This document shows, one piece after another, positions 16,741 to 25,203 of a DNA stretch of 64,000 bases (positions are counted from its first letter, which is position 1; the number at the start of each line of letters is the position of its first letter). The position numbers and the translations under genes were made by a program. The notes beneath the pieces are model-generated. The model saw only the letters and a list, made by a program, of their open reading frames with translations, had not been told where the DNA came from and did no database searches. Source of the DNA: Clostridiales bacterium (GTDB lineage Bacteria; Bacillota; Clostridia; Oscillospirales; CAG-272); assembly GCA_022793655.1 (NCBI GenBank), contig JAAWDG010000011.1, forward strand, positions 51,135-115,134, in the 5' to 3' direction.

Positions 16741-17811
16741 ATGAAAGAAAAAACAGGCTTTGGCGGTCGTATTCAGGCCTTTAAAAGTTTAGAACCAAAG
16801 GACCGGCGACTATGGTATAAAGAATTTTTTATCAATAATTCGCTTTATTTATTTTTATTTGCGGCGATTATTGCCATAGAAATTGTCGACCCTATGTTTT
16901 TGTCCGTGCCGTCTATTGTGAACATTATTTCGCTGTCGGCGGCCAACTTGCCGATTGCGCTTGGTATAGCAGGTTGTATCATCTTGACGGGTACAGACCT
17001 TTCAGCCGGCCGTATCGTTGGCTTTACGGCTTGTGTAGCTGCTTCCTTATTACAGGCAAGCGGCTATCCGAATAAAATGTTTCCGGGGCTTGCTACTATG
17101 CCGATTTGGCTTGTGTTTTTGATTGTTGTGGCGATTGGCGCGCTTGTTGGTACAGTCAACGGTTTTTGTACGGCCAAATTTCATCTTCATCCGTTCATTG
17201 TGACGCTTGCTACCCAATTAATTTTATATGGCGTCCTTTTGATGTATTTAATGAATGGCAATAACAATGGTCAGTCGATTTCTGGTCTTGATGCCGGTTA
17301 TGATCAGTTTATTAAAGGCAGCTTTTTGAAAATCGGAAAAACGCCCATTCCTAATTTTGTTTTTTACGTGATGATCATTACGTTGATTATGTGGTTTATT
17401 TGGAATAAAACCAAATTCGGTAAAAATATGTTTGCGGTTGGTTCCAATCCCGAGGCTGCCAATGTTTCGGGCGTTAATGTAACGGCCACGATTATTTTGG
17501 TCTTTATGCTGGCCGGTATTATGTATGGCGTTACCGGATTTATCGAGGCAGCCCGCATTGGCTCAAACTCAGCGACAACAGGACTTAATTATGAATTAGA
17601 CGCGATTGCGGCCTGTGTTATTGGCGGCGTTTCGTTTGTGGGTGGTATTGGTAAAATTCGAGGGGTCATTATGGGCGTGGTACTGCTTCGCATCATTTTC
17701 GTGGGACTTACGTTTCTCTCGATCGATGCGAATATGCAGTATGTGATCAAAGGCCTCATCATTTTAATTGCTTGTGCGATTGATATGCGCAAATATTTGG
17801 TGAGAAAATGA
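16741..17811 (+). CDS. mglC: Galactose/methylgalactoside ABC transporter permease
   Basis: 356-aa multispanning permease of the branched-chain/ribose-type fold. Family features: LPIALGIAGCIILTGTDLSAGR near the second/third membrane segment, LVGTVNGFCTAKFHLHPFIVTLAT, the cytoplasmic coupling loop FGKNMFAVGSNPEAANVSGV, and GGVSFVGGIGKIRGVIMG. The long N-terminal cytoplasmic extension is normal for MglC-like proteins in Clostridia. GGAGG lies about 7 nt before the ATG. Overlaps the next gene by 4 nt. Confidence 0.92.
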   Translation: MKEKTGFGGRIQAFKSLEPKDRRLWYKEFFINNSLYLFLFAAIIAIEIVDPMFLSVPSIVNIISLSAANLPIALGIAGCIILTGTDLSAGRIVGFTACVAASLLQASGYPNKMFPGLATMPIWLVFLIVVAIGALVGTVNGFCTAKFHLHPFIVTLATQLILYGVLLMYLMNGNNNGQSISGLDAGYDQFIKGSFLKIGKTPIPNFVFYVMIITLIMWFIWNKTKFGKNMFAVGSNPEAANVSGVNVTATIILVFMLAGIMYGVTGFIEAARIGSNSATTGLNYELDAIAACVIGGVSFVGGIGKIRGVIMGVVLLRIIFVGLTFLSIDANMQYVIKGLIILIACAIDMRKYLVRK

Positions 17812-18173
17812 ATGCCGACACGATGCAGACAAAAAAAGATGCAGGCGGTCTTTATCAAAATCTACGCGTTCCAGTAAAAGCGCTCAATGGCTTTATATTC
17901 GTTTGCTTACTGCTGTTGTTATTGGTTAGCGTCGTACTGACGCTGAGGGGCGGCTATACAGTATCTTTTTGTACCAATGGCGGCACAGCAGTAGATTCCA
18001 TTCGTTTACGATACGGCGATGACATTCCGTTTCCAGCGGTGCCTGAACGCACTGGCTATCGGTTTGGCGGCTGGTATACAGACCCAGATTTAACGGTGCG
18101 TTGGAATTTTGCAGAAGACCAGATAGAGCAGGCAACGATTCTTTACGCAGCATGGATTCCTGAGAAAAAATAA
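17808..18173 (+). CDS. Small membrane protein with InlB B-type repeat
   Basis: 121 aa: short basic cytoplasmic N-terminus, one transmembrane helix (~residues 27-46), then one extracytoplasmic InlB B/Listeria-Bacteroides repeat (~50-117) with YTVSFCTNGGTAVDSIRL, GYRFGGWYTDP and ATILYAAW. Its ATG overlaps the mglC stop (ATGA), so it is translationally coupled to the sugar transporter. Such repeats usually occur in large surface proteins; a single one on a membrane stub in an mgl operon is unusual. Function unknown; possibly a transporter accessory or wall-facing sensor. Confidence 0.75.
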   Translation: MNADTMQTKKDAGGLYQNLRVPVKALNGFIFVCLLLLLLVSVVLTLRGGYTVSFCTNGGTAVDSIRLRYGDDIPFPAVPERTGYRFGGWYTDPDLTVRWNFAEDQIEQATILYAAWIPEKK

Positions 18174-18223
18174 ATGTGCCGGCGCTCTTGCGCGTTTTGC
18201 GGCATCATTAGTTGGTCAATCAC

Positions 18224-18256
18224 AAAAAGGGCTGTTTGAGGCAGCCCTTTTTAAAA
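18224..18256. terminator. Bidirectional terminator, mgl operon / MATE gene
   Basis: AAAAAGGGCTG (18224-18234) / CAGCCCTTTTT (18242-18252), 7-nt loop. Confidence 0.85.
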
Positions 18257-18260
18257 GATA

Positions 18261-19595
18261 TTAGTTTGTGTTTAGTTTCGTTCTAAAAAGTCGCAAAAAG
18301 CAAATAGCCGATAAAATCACGCTAAGCAACTCAGCCAGCGGAACAGCCAGCCAAATGCCGTCTGCTTTTATGATATGCGGCAGCAGAAGCAGTCCTGGCA
18401 AAATGAAAACAAATGTTCGCATAAGAGACAGCGCTGCCGACGTTGCACCATCTGACAGGGCGGTGAAAAGGCTGGAGGCAAAAATATTGATGCCTCGGAA
18501 AAGATAGCATGCCGCATAGATATAAAATCCGTGTACCGCGAGTGCGAAAACCTCTCCGGCAGTCGGTGCAAAAAGGCCGACTAACGGCTTGGCGAATCGA
18601 ATGGATATCAAAAAGGAAAGGGCTTGGCAGAGAATGATAAATAAAATGCTGATACGAAAGAGCCTTTTTAAGCGGAGAATATTTCCTTCTCCATAGTTGT
18701 AGCTTAAAATGGGTGCAATTCCTGATGAAAAACCGACATAAACCGCGCTTAAAAAGAATTCAATATAGAGTACAATGGTAATGGCGGCAACACCGTTTTC
18801 GCCTAAATACCGCATCATCATGATATTGAATAAATAGGTGATGATTGCAGCAGAAAGATTGGTTACCATTTCAGAAGAACCATTTAAAAATGTATGCAGA
18901 ATGACGCCTTTGTTTTTCGCTGGGCACACAAAACACAGAGTGCCTTTTCGGTATAGGCTGAACCATATGATGCCAAATAGCGAAGGAATAAGATAGCCAA
19001 TGCCGGTGGCGATGGCGGCGCCGGCGATGCCCAAATGGAATAGGGCGATAAAAAGATAATCAAAAAGCATGTTGGCGCAGCCAGCCAAGATAGTAACCGT
19101 AAGACCGAGGGTTGGTTTGCCGGCGGTGACAAAAAACATTTGAAAAAGCATTTGCAAAATAGAGGGTATGGCAAAGAGCAACATAATACCGGCATATTGC
19201 CGGCCGAAGTCATAGGTGGCTTCATTGGTGCCTAAAAATCGTAAAATCGGTTCTAAAAATAACAGGCCCGTTATTGTTAATAGGCTGCCGAGGACAACTC
19301 CCAAAATCACAAGCAGTGTGAAATCTTGTTTTGCTTCGCTTTGGCTGCCTTCTCCCATTTTACGGGCTATGATAGCACTGCCGCCTGTGCCGATCATAAT
19401 GCCAATCGCCATGATAACATTTATAATCGGAAAGACAATATTAAGAGCCGCTAACGCGTCGGTGCTGACAAATTTAGATACGAAGATACCATCGACAATA
19501 GTATACATAGACATAAAAACCATCATGATGATAGTTGGAAAAGCATATTTCAGCAAAGATAGAAAATGAAAATCTTTGGCTAATTGATTCTGCAT
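18261..19595 (-). CDS. MATE family multidrug/cation antiporter
   Basis: 444-aa, 12-segment exporter of the MATE (DinF/NorM/MepA-like) family. N-terminal MMVFMSMYTIVDGIFVSKFV and GTGGSAIIARKMGEG are characteristic, and the second half repeats the fold with FSSGIAPILSYNYGEGN. It would expel cationic compounds using a Na+ or H+ gradient. Single-gene minus-strand unit ending at the shared terminator. Substrate unknown. Confidence 0.9.
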   Translation of the reverse strand: MQNQLAKDFHFLSLLKYAFPTIIMMVFMSMYTIVDGIFVSKFVSTDALAALNIVFPIINVIMAIGIMIGTGGSAIIARKMGEGSQSEAKQDFTLLVILGVVLGSLLTITGLLFLEPILRFLGTNEATYDFGRQYAGIMLLFAIPSILQMLFQMFFVTAGKPTLGLTVTILAGCANMLFDYLFIALFHLGIAGAAIATGIGYLIPSLFGIIWFSLYRKGTLCFVCPAKNKGVILHTFLNGSSEMVTNLSAAIITYLFNIMMMRYLGENGVAAITIVLYIEFFLSAVYVGFSSGIAPILSYNYGEGNILRLKRLFRISILFIILCQALSFLISIRFAKPLVGLFAPTAGEVFALAVHGFYIYAACYLFRGINIFASSLFTALSDGATSAALSLMRTFVFILPGLLLLPHIIKADGIWLAVPLAELLSVILSAICFLRLFRTKLNTN

Positions 19596-19702
19596 ATAAC
19601 CTCGCTTTCAATTTGTTGATTGTTTTTTTATGAGGGGAGGGGGCCAAATATTATAGCTGAAACTGTTGGTATTGTCAAGTTTGGAAAGTCCGGAGGCTAA
19701 AA

Positions 19703-19942
19703 ATGAAGCATAATGCGTTAATTGAACGCCCTAAGTGTGTAAGGCATCATGTGTATATGAATTTACGTGCGAAAAATCATTTGTCGAAAGAAGCGGATTT
19801 GTGCGGGGCTTGGTATGATTGTCCGGTTTATGGCTGTACTTGTTCGGTGCTTATACCTTCTGCATTGTTAAATACATTTGTGAATACAAAGGCGGCGTTG
19901 CCTGATTGTACCATGAGAACTGCGCATGGTATGGGTGATTAA
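19703..19942 (+). CDS. Small cysteine-rich ORF, unknown
   Basis: 79 codons with a good ribosome binding site (GGAGG about 7 nt before the ATG). The product contains six cysteines, four of them clustered in DLCGAWYDCPVYGCTC, and no hydrophobic signal. I recognise no family. The cluster could bind metal. Coding status is uncertain because composition alone does not prove translation. Confidence 0.4.
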   Translation: MKHNALIERPKCVRHHVYMNLRAKNHLSKEADLCGAWYDCPVYGCTCSVLIPSALLNTFVNTKAALPDCTMRTAHGMGD

Positions 19943-19959
19943 AACAAAGACACATAGCG

Positions 19960-19988
19960 TTGCATTTTCTATTTTCTTGTGGTACAAT
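19960..19988 (+). promoter_or_regulatory. Promoter of the DUF4838 gene
   Basis: TTGCAT (19960-19965), 17-nt spacer, TACAAT (19983-19988), about 120 nt before the start codon. Confidence 0.6.
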
Positions 19989-20106
19989 AGCAAAATAAAT
20001 TCTGGTTTTGCCAATTGAAAACCGCCTTTTTAATGGTTTTTCCATGTTTGAGACTGTTTTTGATTACGCAGAAGAGAAAAAATATACATAAAGGCAGGTT
20101 CCCCCC

Positions 20107-21990
20107 ATGATTCTTTCAAAAAACAAAAAAACACATATTATTTTGCCAAAAGAGCCGACGGCACGCGAACAGTTTGCGGCCGAGGAATTAGTCGTTTATT
20201 TGAAACGTATGTTTGGCATAGATGCCGCATTTGCAAAAACAGCAGAAGTATCGGCCAATGTATTTTTGATTGGCGGCCCAGCGCGGAATGCAGCATCGGC
20301 CGTTCATTTTTCTGAAGTCCAGTTTAATGAGTTGTTGACCGGTGCGGAGGGAATGCTGATTGATATAAAAGGCGATACAGTACTTTTAGCCGGCAGTGAA
20401 GGATATGATGACGCGCAGCGTGGTACTGTATATGCAGTCTATGAGTTTTTAGAGCGTTATCTTGGCTGCACATTGGCGGCTTATAGCGCACCAGGGGTTT
20501 GTGCCGGTGAGAGGGTGCCGGTGTACGATATGTTGACGATTGAGGATGATCGTTATGTGAAAGCCGGTGCCGATCGTCCGTATCGTACGGCCATTATTCA
20601 ATATGGCGAAGCAGCCGGCAATCCCTATCATCAATTAAATAAGCCGTTTATCGATTGGCTGGCCAAAAACCGATATAATCGTATTTTAACCTGGGCAAGT
20701 GTGTACGAAGCATACAAAAAGATGGGACTGCTTGAGGAGTTTGAAAAGCGGGGTATTCGACTGAGTGTTGGCCATCATGAATCTTCCCGAATGTGGCTGC
20801 CTTATTTCGGCAATGAATATTTTACCGAAGCCTATGCCGAAACTCATCCCGAATATTATCGATTAAATGCGGACGGCACGCGCTTTACGCCGCAGAATAA
20901 GGATGATCATACCGGCCAGTGGATTTATTGTTCTCGCAATACTGATTGCATTGAACAAATTAGTCAAAACCTGATTCGCTGGGTGAAGGAAAATCCATTG
21001 GTGGATACCATTGCTTTTTGGCCGAACGACGGCATCTTTGAACAGTGCTCTTGTGAGAAATGTGCGGCGCACAGCAAAGTGGAAAACTATACATATTTCC
21101 AAAACGAAGTAGCGAAACGAGTAAGCGCCGCTTGTCCGCAAATCAAAATTGATATGTTGGTTTATGTTGATTTATGGGAATGCCCCGAAGACGTTAAACT
21201 TGAGAATTGCCTGCAAATTGACGAGGCCGCTTGGGCTAAAGAGCAGAGAAAGTGCGGTAAACCAGACGGCACTTGTTTATCGGAAACCGAGTTTGAAACC
21301 AATATCATGCGTTGGAGAAAAGCCGGTGCCGATGTCGTTTATTATGATTATTATATGGGCGTCTATGGGAATCGCCAGCGCATTATTCCCATGGCGGATG
21401 AAATTCAGGCTATTTGGCAACGCTTTGCGGCGCTTGGTATCTCGGGCGCTGGCACGCAAATTGAGTGTTTTAATTTGTGGAACCACTTGATGAATCTTTA
21501 TACCTTTGGACGTACGGCTTATGATGCGACTCTGTCTTTCGAGGACAATTTGAATGCATTATGTAAATTGTTTGGCGCTGGCGGCCCGGCCGTCGCCCAG
21601 GCAATTCGTTTGATGGAGGCGGCGCTTGACGGCGAAGAAATCATTGGCTTTGCTGGAAAATATATGATTGAGCATGTTGATAAAGCGAAAGTATATGATT
21701 TGTTTGAAAAAGCGTTGGCAGCAGCTGAGGATGTACAATCCCGCAATAATATTCGTCTTGTGCGCATGGCGTTCCGTTATTCAGAAATAGAAACAGCGGA
21801 TCCGGCAAATCTGAATCGAGAGACGGTGCAGCGTTTCCAGGCGTATGAGGATGCTTCGGGTGAACTCGCTTATATGGCGGTGCATTTTGATAGTTTCCGT
21901 CACAATGACCCTGGTTATGGAATTGCGTTTCCGATTTTGAACACTGATGTGAAGGAATTTAAACCAGACAAGTGGTTTATTTTTGAATGA
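20107..21990 (+). CDS. DUF4838 glycoside-hydrolase-like protein
   Basis: 627 aa, no signal peptide, so probably cytosolic. N-terminal ~120 residues resemble the alpha/beta domain preceding GH20/GH67 catalytic barrels (TAREQFAAEELVVYLKRMFG; RGTVYAVYEFLERYLG). The central part matches DUF4838-type barrels (INYHQLNKPFIDWLAKNRYN-like region, GIRLSVGHHESSRMW, TIAFWPNDG followed by CSCEKC). Family members are suspected hexosaminidase- or glucuronidase-like enzymes, but activity is not established here. AAAGGCAGG precedes the ATG. It sits directly upstream of a lacI-nagA-nagB-uxaB-uxaA operon, separated by a terminator, which suggests it releases sugars consumed by that operon. Confidence 0.7.
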   Translation: MILSKNKKTHIILPKEPTAREQFAAEELVVYLKRMFGIDAAFAKTAEVSANVFLIGGPARNAASAVHFSEVQFNELLTGAEGMLIDIKGDTVLLAGSEGYDDAQRGTVYAVYEFLERYLGCTLAAYSAPGVCAGERVPVYDMLTIEDDRYVKAGADRPYRTAIIQYGEAAGNPYHQLNKPFIDWLAKNRYNRILTWASVYEAYKKMGLLEEFEKRGIRLSVGHHESSRMWLPYFGNEYFTEAYAETHPEYYRLNADGTRFTPQNKDDHTGQWIYCSRNTDCIEQISQNLIRWVKENPLVDTIAFWPNDGIFEQCSCEKCAAHSKVENYTYFQNEVAKRVSAACPQIKIDMLVYVDLWECPEDVKLENCLQIDEAAWAKEQRKCGKPDGTCLSETEFETNIMRWRKAGADVVYYDYYMGVYGNRQRIIPMADEIQAIWQRFAALGISGAGTQIECFNLWNHLMNLYTFGRTAYDATLSFEDNLNALCKLFGAGGPAVAQAIRLMEAALDGEEIIGFAGKYMIEHVDKAKVYDLFEKALAAAEDVQSRNNIRLVRMAFRYSEIETADPANLNRETVQRFQAYEDASGELAYMAVHFDSFRHNDPGYGIAFPILNTDVKEFKPDKWFIFE

Positions 21991-22004
21991 GATATTGTTT
22001 ATAA

Positions 22005-22041
22005 AAAAAGTCTGCATGGAGAATCCATGCAGACTTTTTAG
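22005..22041 (+). terminator. Terminator of the DUF4838 gene
   Basis: AGTCTGCATGG / CCATGCAGACT with flanking A run and TTTTTA tail. Confidence 0.9.
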
Positions 22042-22049
22042 CGTTTGAT

Positions 22050-22063
22050 TGTAAACGGTTACA
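22050..22063. promoter_or_regulatory. Upstream operator, cre / LacI type
   Basis: TGTAAACGGTTACA with flanking T on each side fits the CcpA cre pattern WTGNAANCGNWWNCAW. Lies 19 nt upstream of the -35 box, 66 bp centre-to-centre from the second site. Confidence 0.7.
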
Positions 22064-22081
22064 TTTATTTCTGTATTTCTC

Positions 22082-22110
22082 TTGACATGATATGAGAAAT
22101 ATTGTAATAT
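22082..22110 (+). promoter_or_regulatory. Promoter of the lacI-nag-uxa operon
   Basis: TTGACA (22082-22087), 17-nt spacer, TAATAT (22105-22110); predicted start inside the downstream operator. Confidence 0.8.
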
Positions 22111-22115
22111 GTAAA

Positions 22116-22129
22116 TGTAAACGCTTACA
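22116..22129. promoter_or_regulatory. Start-site operator, cre / LacI type
   Basis: TGTAAACGCTTACA, one base different from the upstream site and also a full cre-pattern match. Overlaps the predicted +1, so binding should block initiation; the two sites could be bridged by a loop. Confidence 0.75.
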
Positions 22130-22191
22130 TTTTAAAAGTGCGGTGTGGGAAATACGGCCGTGTTAAAAGGCAATGAAGCTGTTTTACATGT

Positions 22192-22242
22192 AAATTTATC
22201 CTAAAACGAAAAAACGCCGCTTTTGCCGGCGCGGATAAATTT
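22192..22242 (+). other. Structured leader hairpin of the lacI operon
   Basis: AAATTTATCC (22192-22201) pairs perfectly with GGATAAATTT (22233-22242), enclosing CGCCG/CGGCG (22215-22219 / 22227-22231). On the minus strand the inner hairpin is followed by a T-rich tail. Confidence 0.55.
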
Positions 22243-22287
22243 CATAACGATTTGTACCGCCGCTTTGGCAGTGGGATGGAGATTATT

Positions 22288-23265
22288 ATGAATATTTATG
22301 ATATAGCCAGGCTGGCCGATGTTTCGACCGCGACTGTATCGCGGGTGATCAATGGTGGGCCAGTGAGTCGAAAAACTCGTGCGCGTGTTAATGAAGTGCT
22401 GAAAAAAACAGGATATCAGCCGAATCCATATGCGCAGGGCATGAACATTGGCAGTATGAAATTAGTGGGCATTTTGGTCGCCCAGATTGATGACCTTTAC
22501 TATATGCGTGCTGTTTCAGTTTTAGAACAGCGGCTTCGCGCGATGGATTATGATATTATCTTGTATAGCGTAGGGGAAGAAATGACGGGTGTAAAGCGAT
22601 ATATCCGTTCACTTTGCTCCCGCAAAGTTGATGCTATTTTTACAATTGGTTCTATTTTCCGCAAAGCGGAAAAAGATTTGTTTGCGCCTGACGGCATTCC
22701 TATTTTGACGATCAATTTAGAGACAGAGAACGAGGCTTGCTATAATATTTTTTGCGATGATGCCTCGGCAGTGGAACAAGCTGTCTGTAAGCTGTATGCA
22801 AAAGGCCGGCGTACTTTTTTGTATTTGAACGACTCTGATACGGCCAATGGCACGGCTAAGCTGACCGGTTTTTATCGGGGACTTGCTGCTTGTGGATTAT
22901 CGAAAAAAGACCAATTTGTTTATAATTGTCCGCGAACCATTGAAGCTGCGCACTGTGAAGGCAAACGTATACTAAGTGAAAATCCGCATATCTCGGCTGT
23001 GCTTACCTCGGTGGATGAGTTGGCGGTGGGCGTGATAAAGGCCGCTTTTGATTTGGGCAGAAGCGTGCCTGACTCCCTTAGTGTAATGGGATATGATAAT
23101 TCGATTCTTTCCGAATGTTCGACGCCGCGTATTAGTACCGTGGATAATAAGGTTGATGAATTATGTATCTTAGGTGCTTCTATGATGTTAGATCTTTTGT
23201 CTGGCAAACCGGTGGCTAAAAAATATATTCTGAATAGTGAATTCATTGAAAAAGAAACAACATGA
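22288..23265 (+). CDS. LacI-family transcriptional regulator
   Basis: 325-aa repressor. N-terminal HTH NIYDIARLADVSTATVSRVINGGPVSRKTRARV (hinge helix with NPYAQGMN), then a type I periplasmic-binding-like sensor domain ending in DSLSVMGYDNSILSECSTPRISTV. It is the first gene of the operon and probably represses it through TGTAAACG-NTTACA sites, responding to a pathway sugar or sugar phosphate. The ATG at 22288 has a GGAG about 6 nt upstream. Stop overlaps nagA by 4 nt. Confidence 0.92.
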   Translation: MNIYDIARLADVSTATVSRVINGGPVSRKTRARVNEVLKKTGYQPNPYAQGMNIGSMKLVGILVAQIDDLYYMRAVSVLEQRLRAMDYDIILYSVGEEMTGVKRYIRSLCSRKVDAIFTIGSIFRKAEKDLFAPDGIPILTINLETENEACYNIFCDDASAVEQAVCKLYAKGRRTFLYLNDSDTANGTAKLTGFYRGLAACGLSKKDQFVYNCPRTIEAAHCEGKRILSENPHISAVLTSVDELAVGVIKAAFDLGRSVPDSLSVMGYDNSILSECSTPRISTVDNKVDELCILGASMMLDLLSGKPVAKKYILNSEFIEKETT

Positions 23266-24446
23266 GAACAAAAATAATTAATGCACGTGTCATTACACAG
23301 GGAAAAGAGTTCGATCGTCATACGATCGTAGTTGAGAATGATAAGATTGAGGCAGTTCTTCCTGCGACGGCGGTCGGTGATGGCTGTTTTGATCAGATCA
23401 TTGATGCAAAGGGCGCTTATGCCAGCGCCGGTTTTATTGATTTGCATACGCACGGAATTGGCGGCTATGACTTTATGGACGCTGAAGGGGACGGAGTTTT
23501 AAATGCCTTGCGTATGTATGCACGTTTTGGGGTAACAGGTGTATATCCTACTACTATGAGCGCGCCGTTTGTGCAGGTGCGCGCCGCGCTAGATTCTTTG
23601 GCCAAAGTTGATTTTACCATTGCTCAAGGCGCTGCTTTTTTAGGCGCGCATTTAGAGGGACCTTATTTTAGTCCCGCGCAGTGCGGCGCACAGCCGCCTG
23701 ATCAATTGTGCGCGCCTTCAGATGAAGAGTATAAAAAGCTAATCAACGAATATTCATTTGTTCGCCGTATTGACGCTGCGCCTGAACTCTCCGGCAGTAT
23801 GCAGATGGCAAAAGATTTGGCTTTAAAGGGCGTTATAAGTGGAATAGCGCATACCGATGCCGACGCACAAACAACGTTGTTGGCGGCTGATGCGGGCTAT
23901 CGGATTGCGACTCATCTCTATTCAGGCATGTCGGGCGTACATCGAGAAAATGGATTTCGCAAGGGCGGCGTGGTAGAGGCTTGTCTTTTGCGGGATGATG
24001 TTTATTGTGAAGCCATTTGCGATGGAATTCATTTGCCGGCTGAGTTATTAAAGCTCATTTATAAAGTAAAGGGAGCAGATCGCATGATATTAGTGACTGA
24101 TTCCATGCGGGGGGCTGGTCTGAAAGAGGGAAGCAGATGTGTGTTAGGCAATAAGGATACGGGCACGCCTGTTGTCATTGCTGAAGGGGTGGCTTGGCTG
24201 CCTGATCGCAGCGCTTTTGCCGGTAGCGTTGCTACCTATGATGTTTTGATTCGCAAAGCAAGGGATTATGCGCATATTCCATTGCCGGATGTGATTAAAA
24301 TGGCGTCTGAAACACCGGCCCGAGCCATGAGGCTTTCAAACAAAGGAGTATTGGCTGCAGGCTATGATGCGGATATTACTCTATTTGATGAAAATATAGA
24401 AATTCAGCTTACTATGGTAGGCGGAAAAACACAGTATGAAAGGTAA
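23262..24446 (+). CDS. nagA: N-acetylglucosamine-6-phosphate deacetylase
   Basis: Amidohydrolase that removes acetate from GlcNAc-6-P. The barrel's first metal motif GFIDLHTHG (H62, H64), HLEGPYF (E132), IAHTDA (H197), ATHLYSG (H218), CDGIHL (H257) and VTDSM (catalytic D280) are all in place; the usual THLFNAM and TDAM are slightly altered. 394 aa, normal length. ATGA overlap with lacI shows translational coupling. Product GlcN-6-P would pass to the nagB-like enzyme encoded next. Confidence 0.9.
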   Translation: MRTKIINARVITQGKEFDRHTIVVENDKIEAVLPATAVGDGCFDQIIDAKGAYASAGFIDLHTHGIGGYDFMDAEGDGVLNALRMYARFGVTGVYPTTMSAPFVQVRAALDSLAKVDFTIAQGAAFLGAHLEGPYFSPAQCGAQPPDQLCAPSDEEYKKLINEYSFVRRIDAAPELSGSMQMAKDLALKGVISGIAHTDADAQTTLLAADAGYRIATHLYSGMSGVHRENGFRKGGVVEACLLRDDVYCEAICDGIHLPAELLKLIYKVKGADRMILVTDSMRGAGLKEGSRCVLGNKDTGTPVVIAEGVAWLPDRSAFAGSVATYDVLIRKARDYAHIPLPDVIKMASETPARAMRLSNKGVLAAGYDADITLFDENIEIQLTMVGGKTQYER

Positions 24447-24456
24447 GGTAACCAAC

Positions 24457-25203
24457 ATGAAAATTACATTGTCTGAAAATGCGCTTGAACTGGGCAAACG
24501 CGCTGCCGATTTAACCGCAAAGCTGTTAAATGAGGCGATCGCGAATAATGGAAGCGCCAGATTAGTTTTATCAACGGGCGCGTCTCAGTTTGAGACGATT
24601 GCCGCGCTTGTCAAAAAGGAAATCGATTGGTCAAAGGTAGAGGTATTCCATTTAGATGAATATGTCGATCTGCCGATTACGCATCCGGCATCTTTCCGCA
24701 AATATATCAAAGAGCGTTTTGGCGATTTTGTCAACGCAAAAGCAATTCATTACGTGAATACGGATGGCGACATTGAGGCCAACATTGCTTCGTTAACGGA
24801 TGAGCTTCGCAAAGCCCCGGTTGACGTAGCCCTGATTGGTATTGGCGAGAATGCACATATCGCGTTTAATGATCCACCAGCTGATTTTGAAAATGAAAAT
24901 GCTTATATTATTGTAAATCTGGATCAGAAGTGCCGCCAGCAGCAGCTTGGCGAGGGCTGGTTCCCGACCATTGACGATGTGCCGAAACAGGCTGTTTCTA
25001 TGACCGTTAAAGAGATTATGAAATCAAAAGTGATTGTTTCCAGCGTGCCGCATAAAGTGAAAGCGCAGGCCATCAAAGATACACTCGAAAATGATTTAAC
25101 ACCGAATATTCCTGCAACAATGCTGAAACAGCATGAGAATTTCAATTTGTTTATTGATAAGAATTCTGCCTCCAGCGTTGATATTGATAAATATCTCGCA
25201 TGA
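24457..25203 (+). CDS. nagB: Glucosamine-6-phosphate deaminase/isomerase family protein
   Basis: 248-aa Rossmann-like enzyme of the NagB/6-phosphogluconolactonase superfamily, predicted to convert GlcN-6-P to Fru-6-P and ammonia. Motifs: LVLSTGASQFETIAAL phosphate loop, FHLDEYVDLPITHPASFRKYI, and LIGIGENAHIAFNDPP, where classical NagB has GENGHIAFN, so Gly is replaced by Ala. This belongs to a divergent subgroup and the exact amino sugar is uncertain. The ATG at 24457 fits the family N-terminus; an in-frame ATG at 24436 overlaps nagA. Confidence 0.82.
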   Translation: MKITLSENALELGKRAADLTAKLLNEAIANNGSARLVLSTGASQFETIAALVKKEIDWSKVEVFHLDEYVDLPITHPASFRKYIKERFGDFVNAKAIHYVNTDGDIEANIASLTDELRKAPVDVALIGIGENAHIAFNDPPADFENENAYIIVNLDQKCRQQQLGEGWFPTIDDVPKQAVSMTVKEIMKSKVIVSSVPHKVKAQAIKDTLENDLTPNIPATMLKQHENFNLFIDKNSASSVDIDKYLA

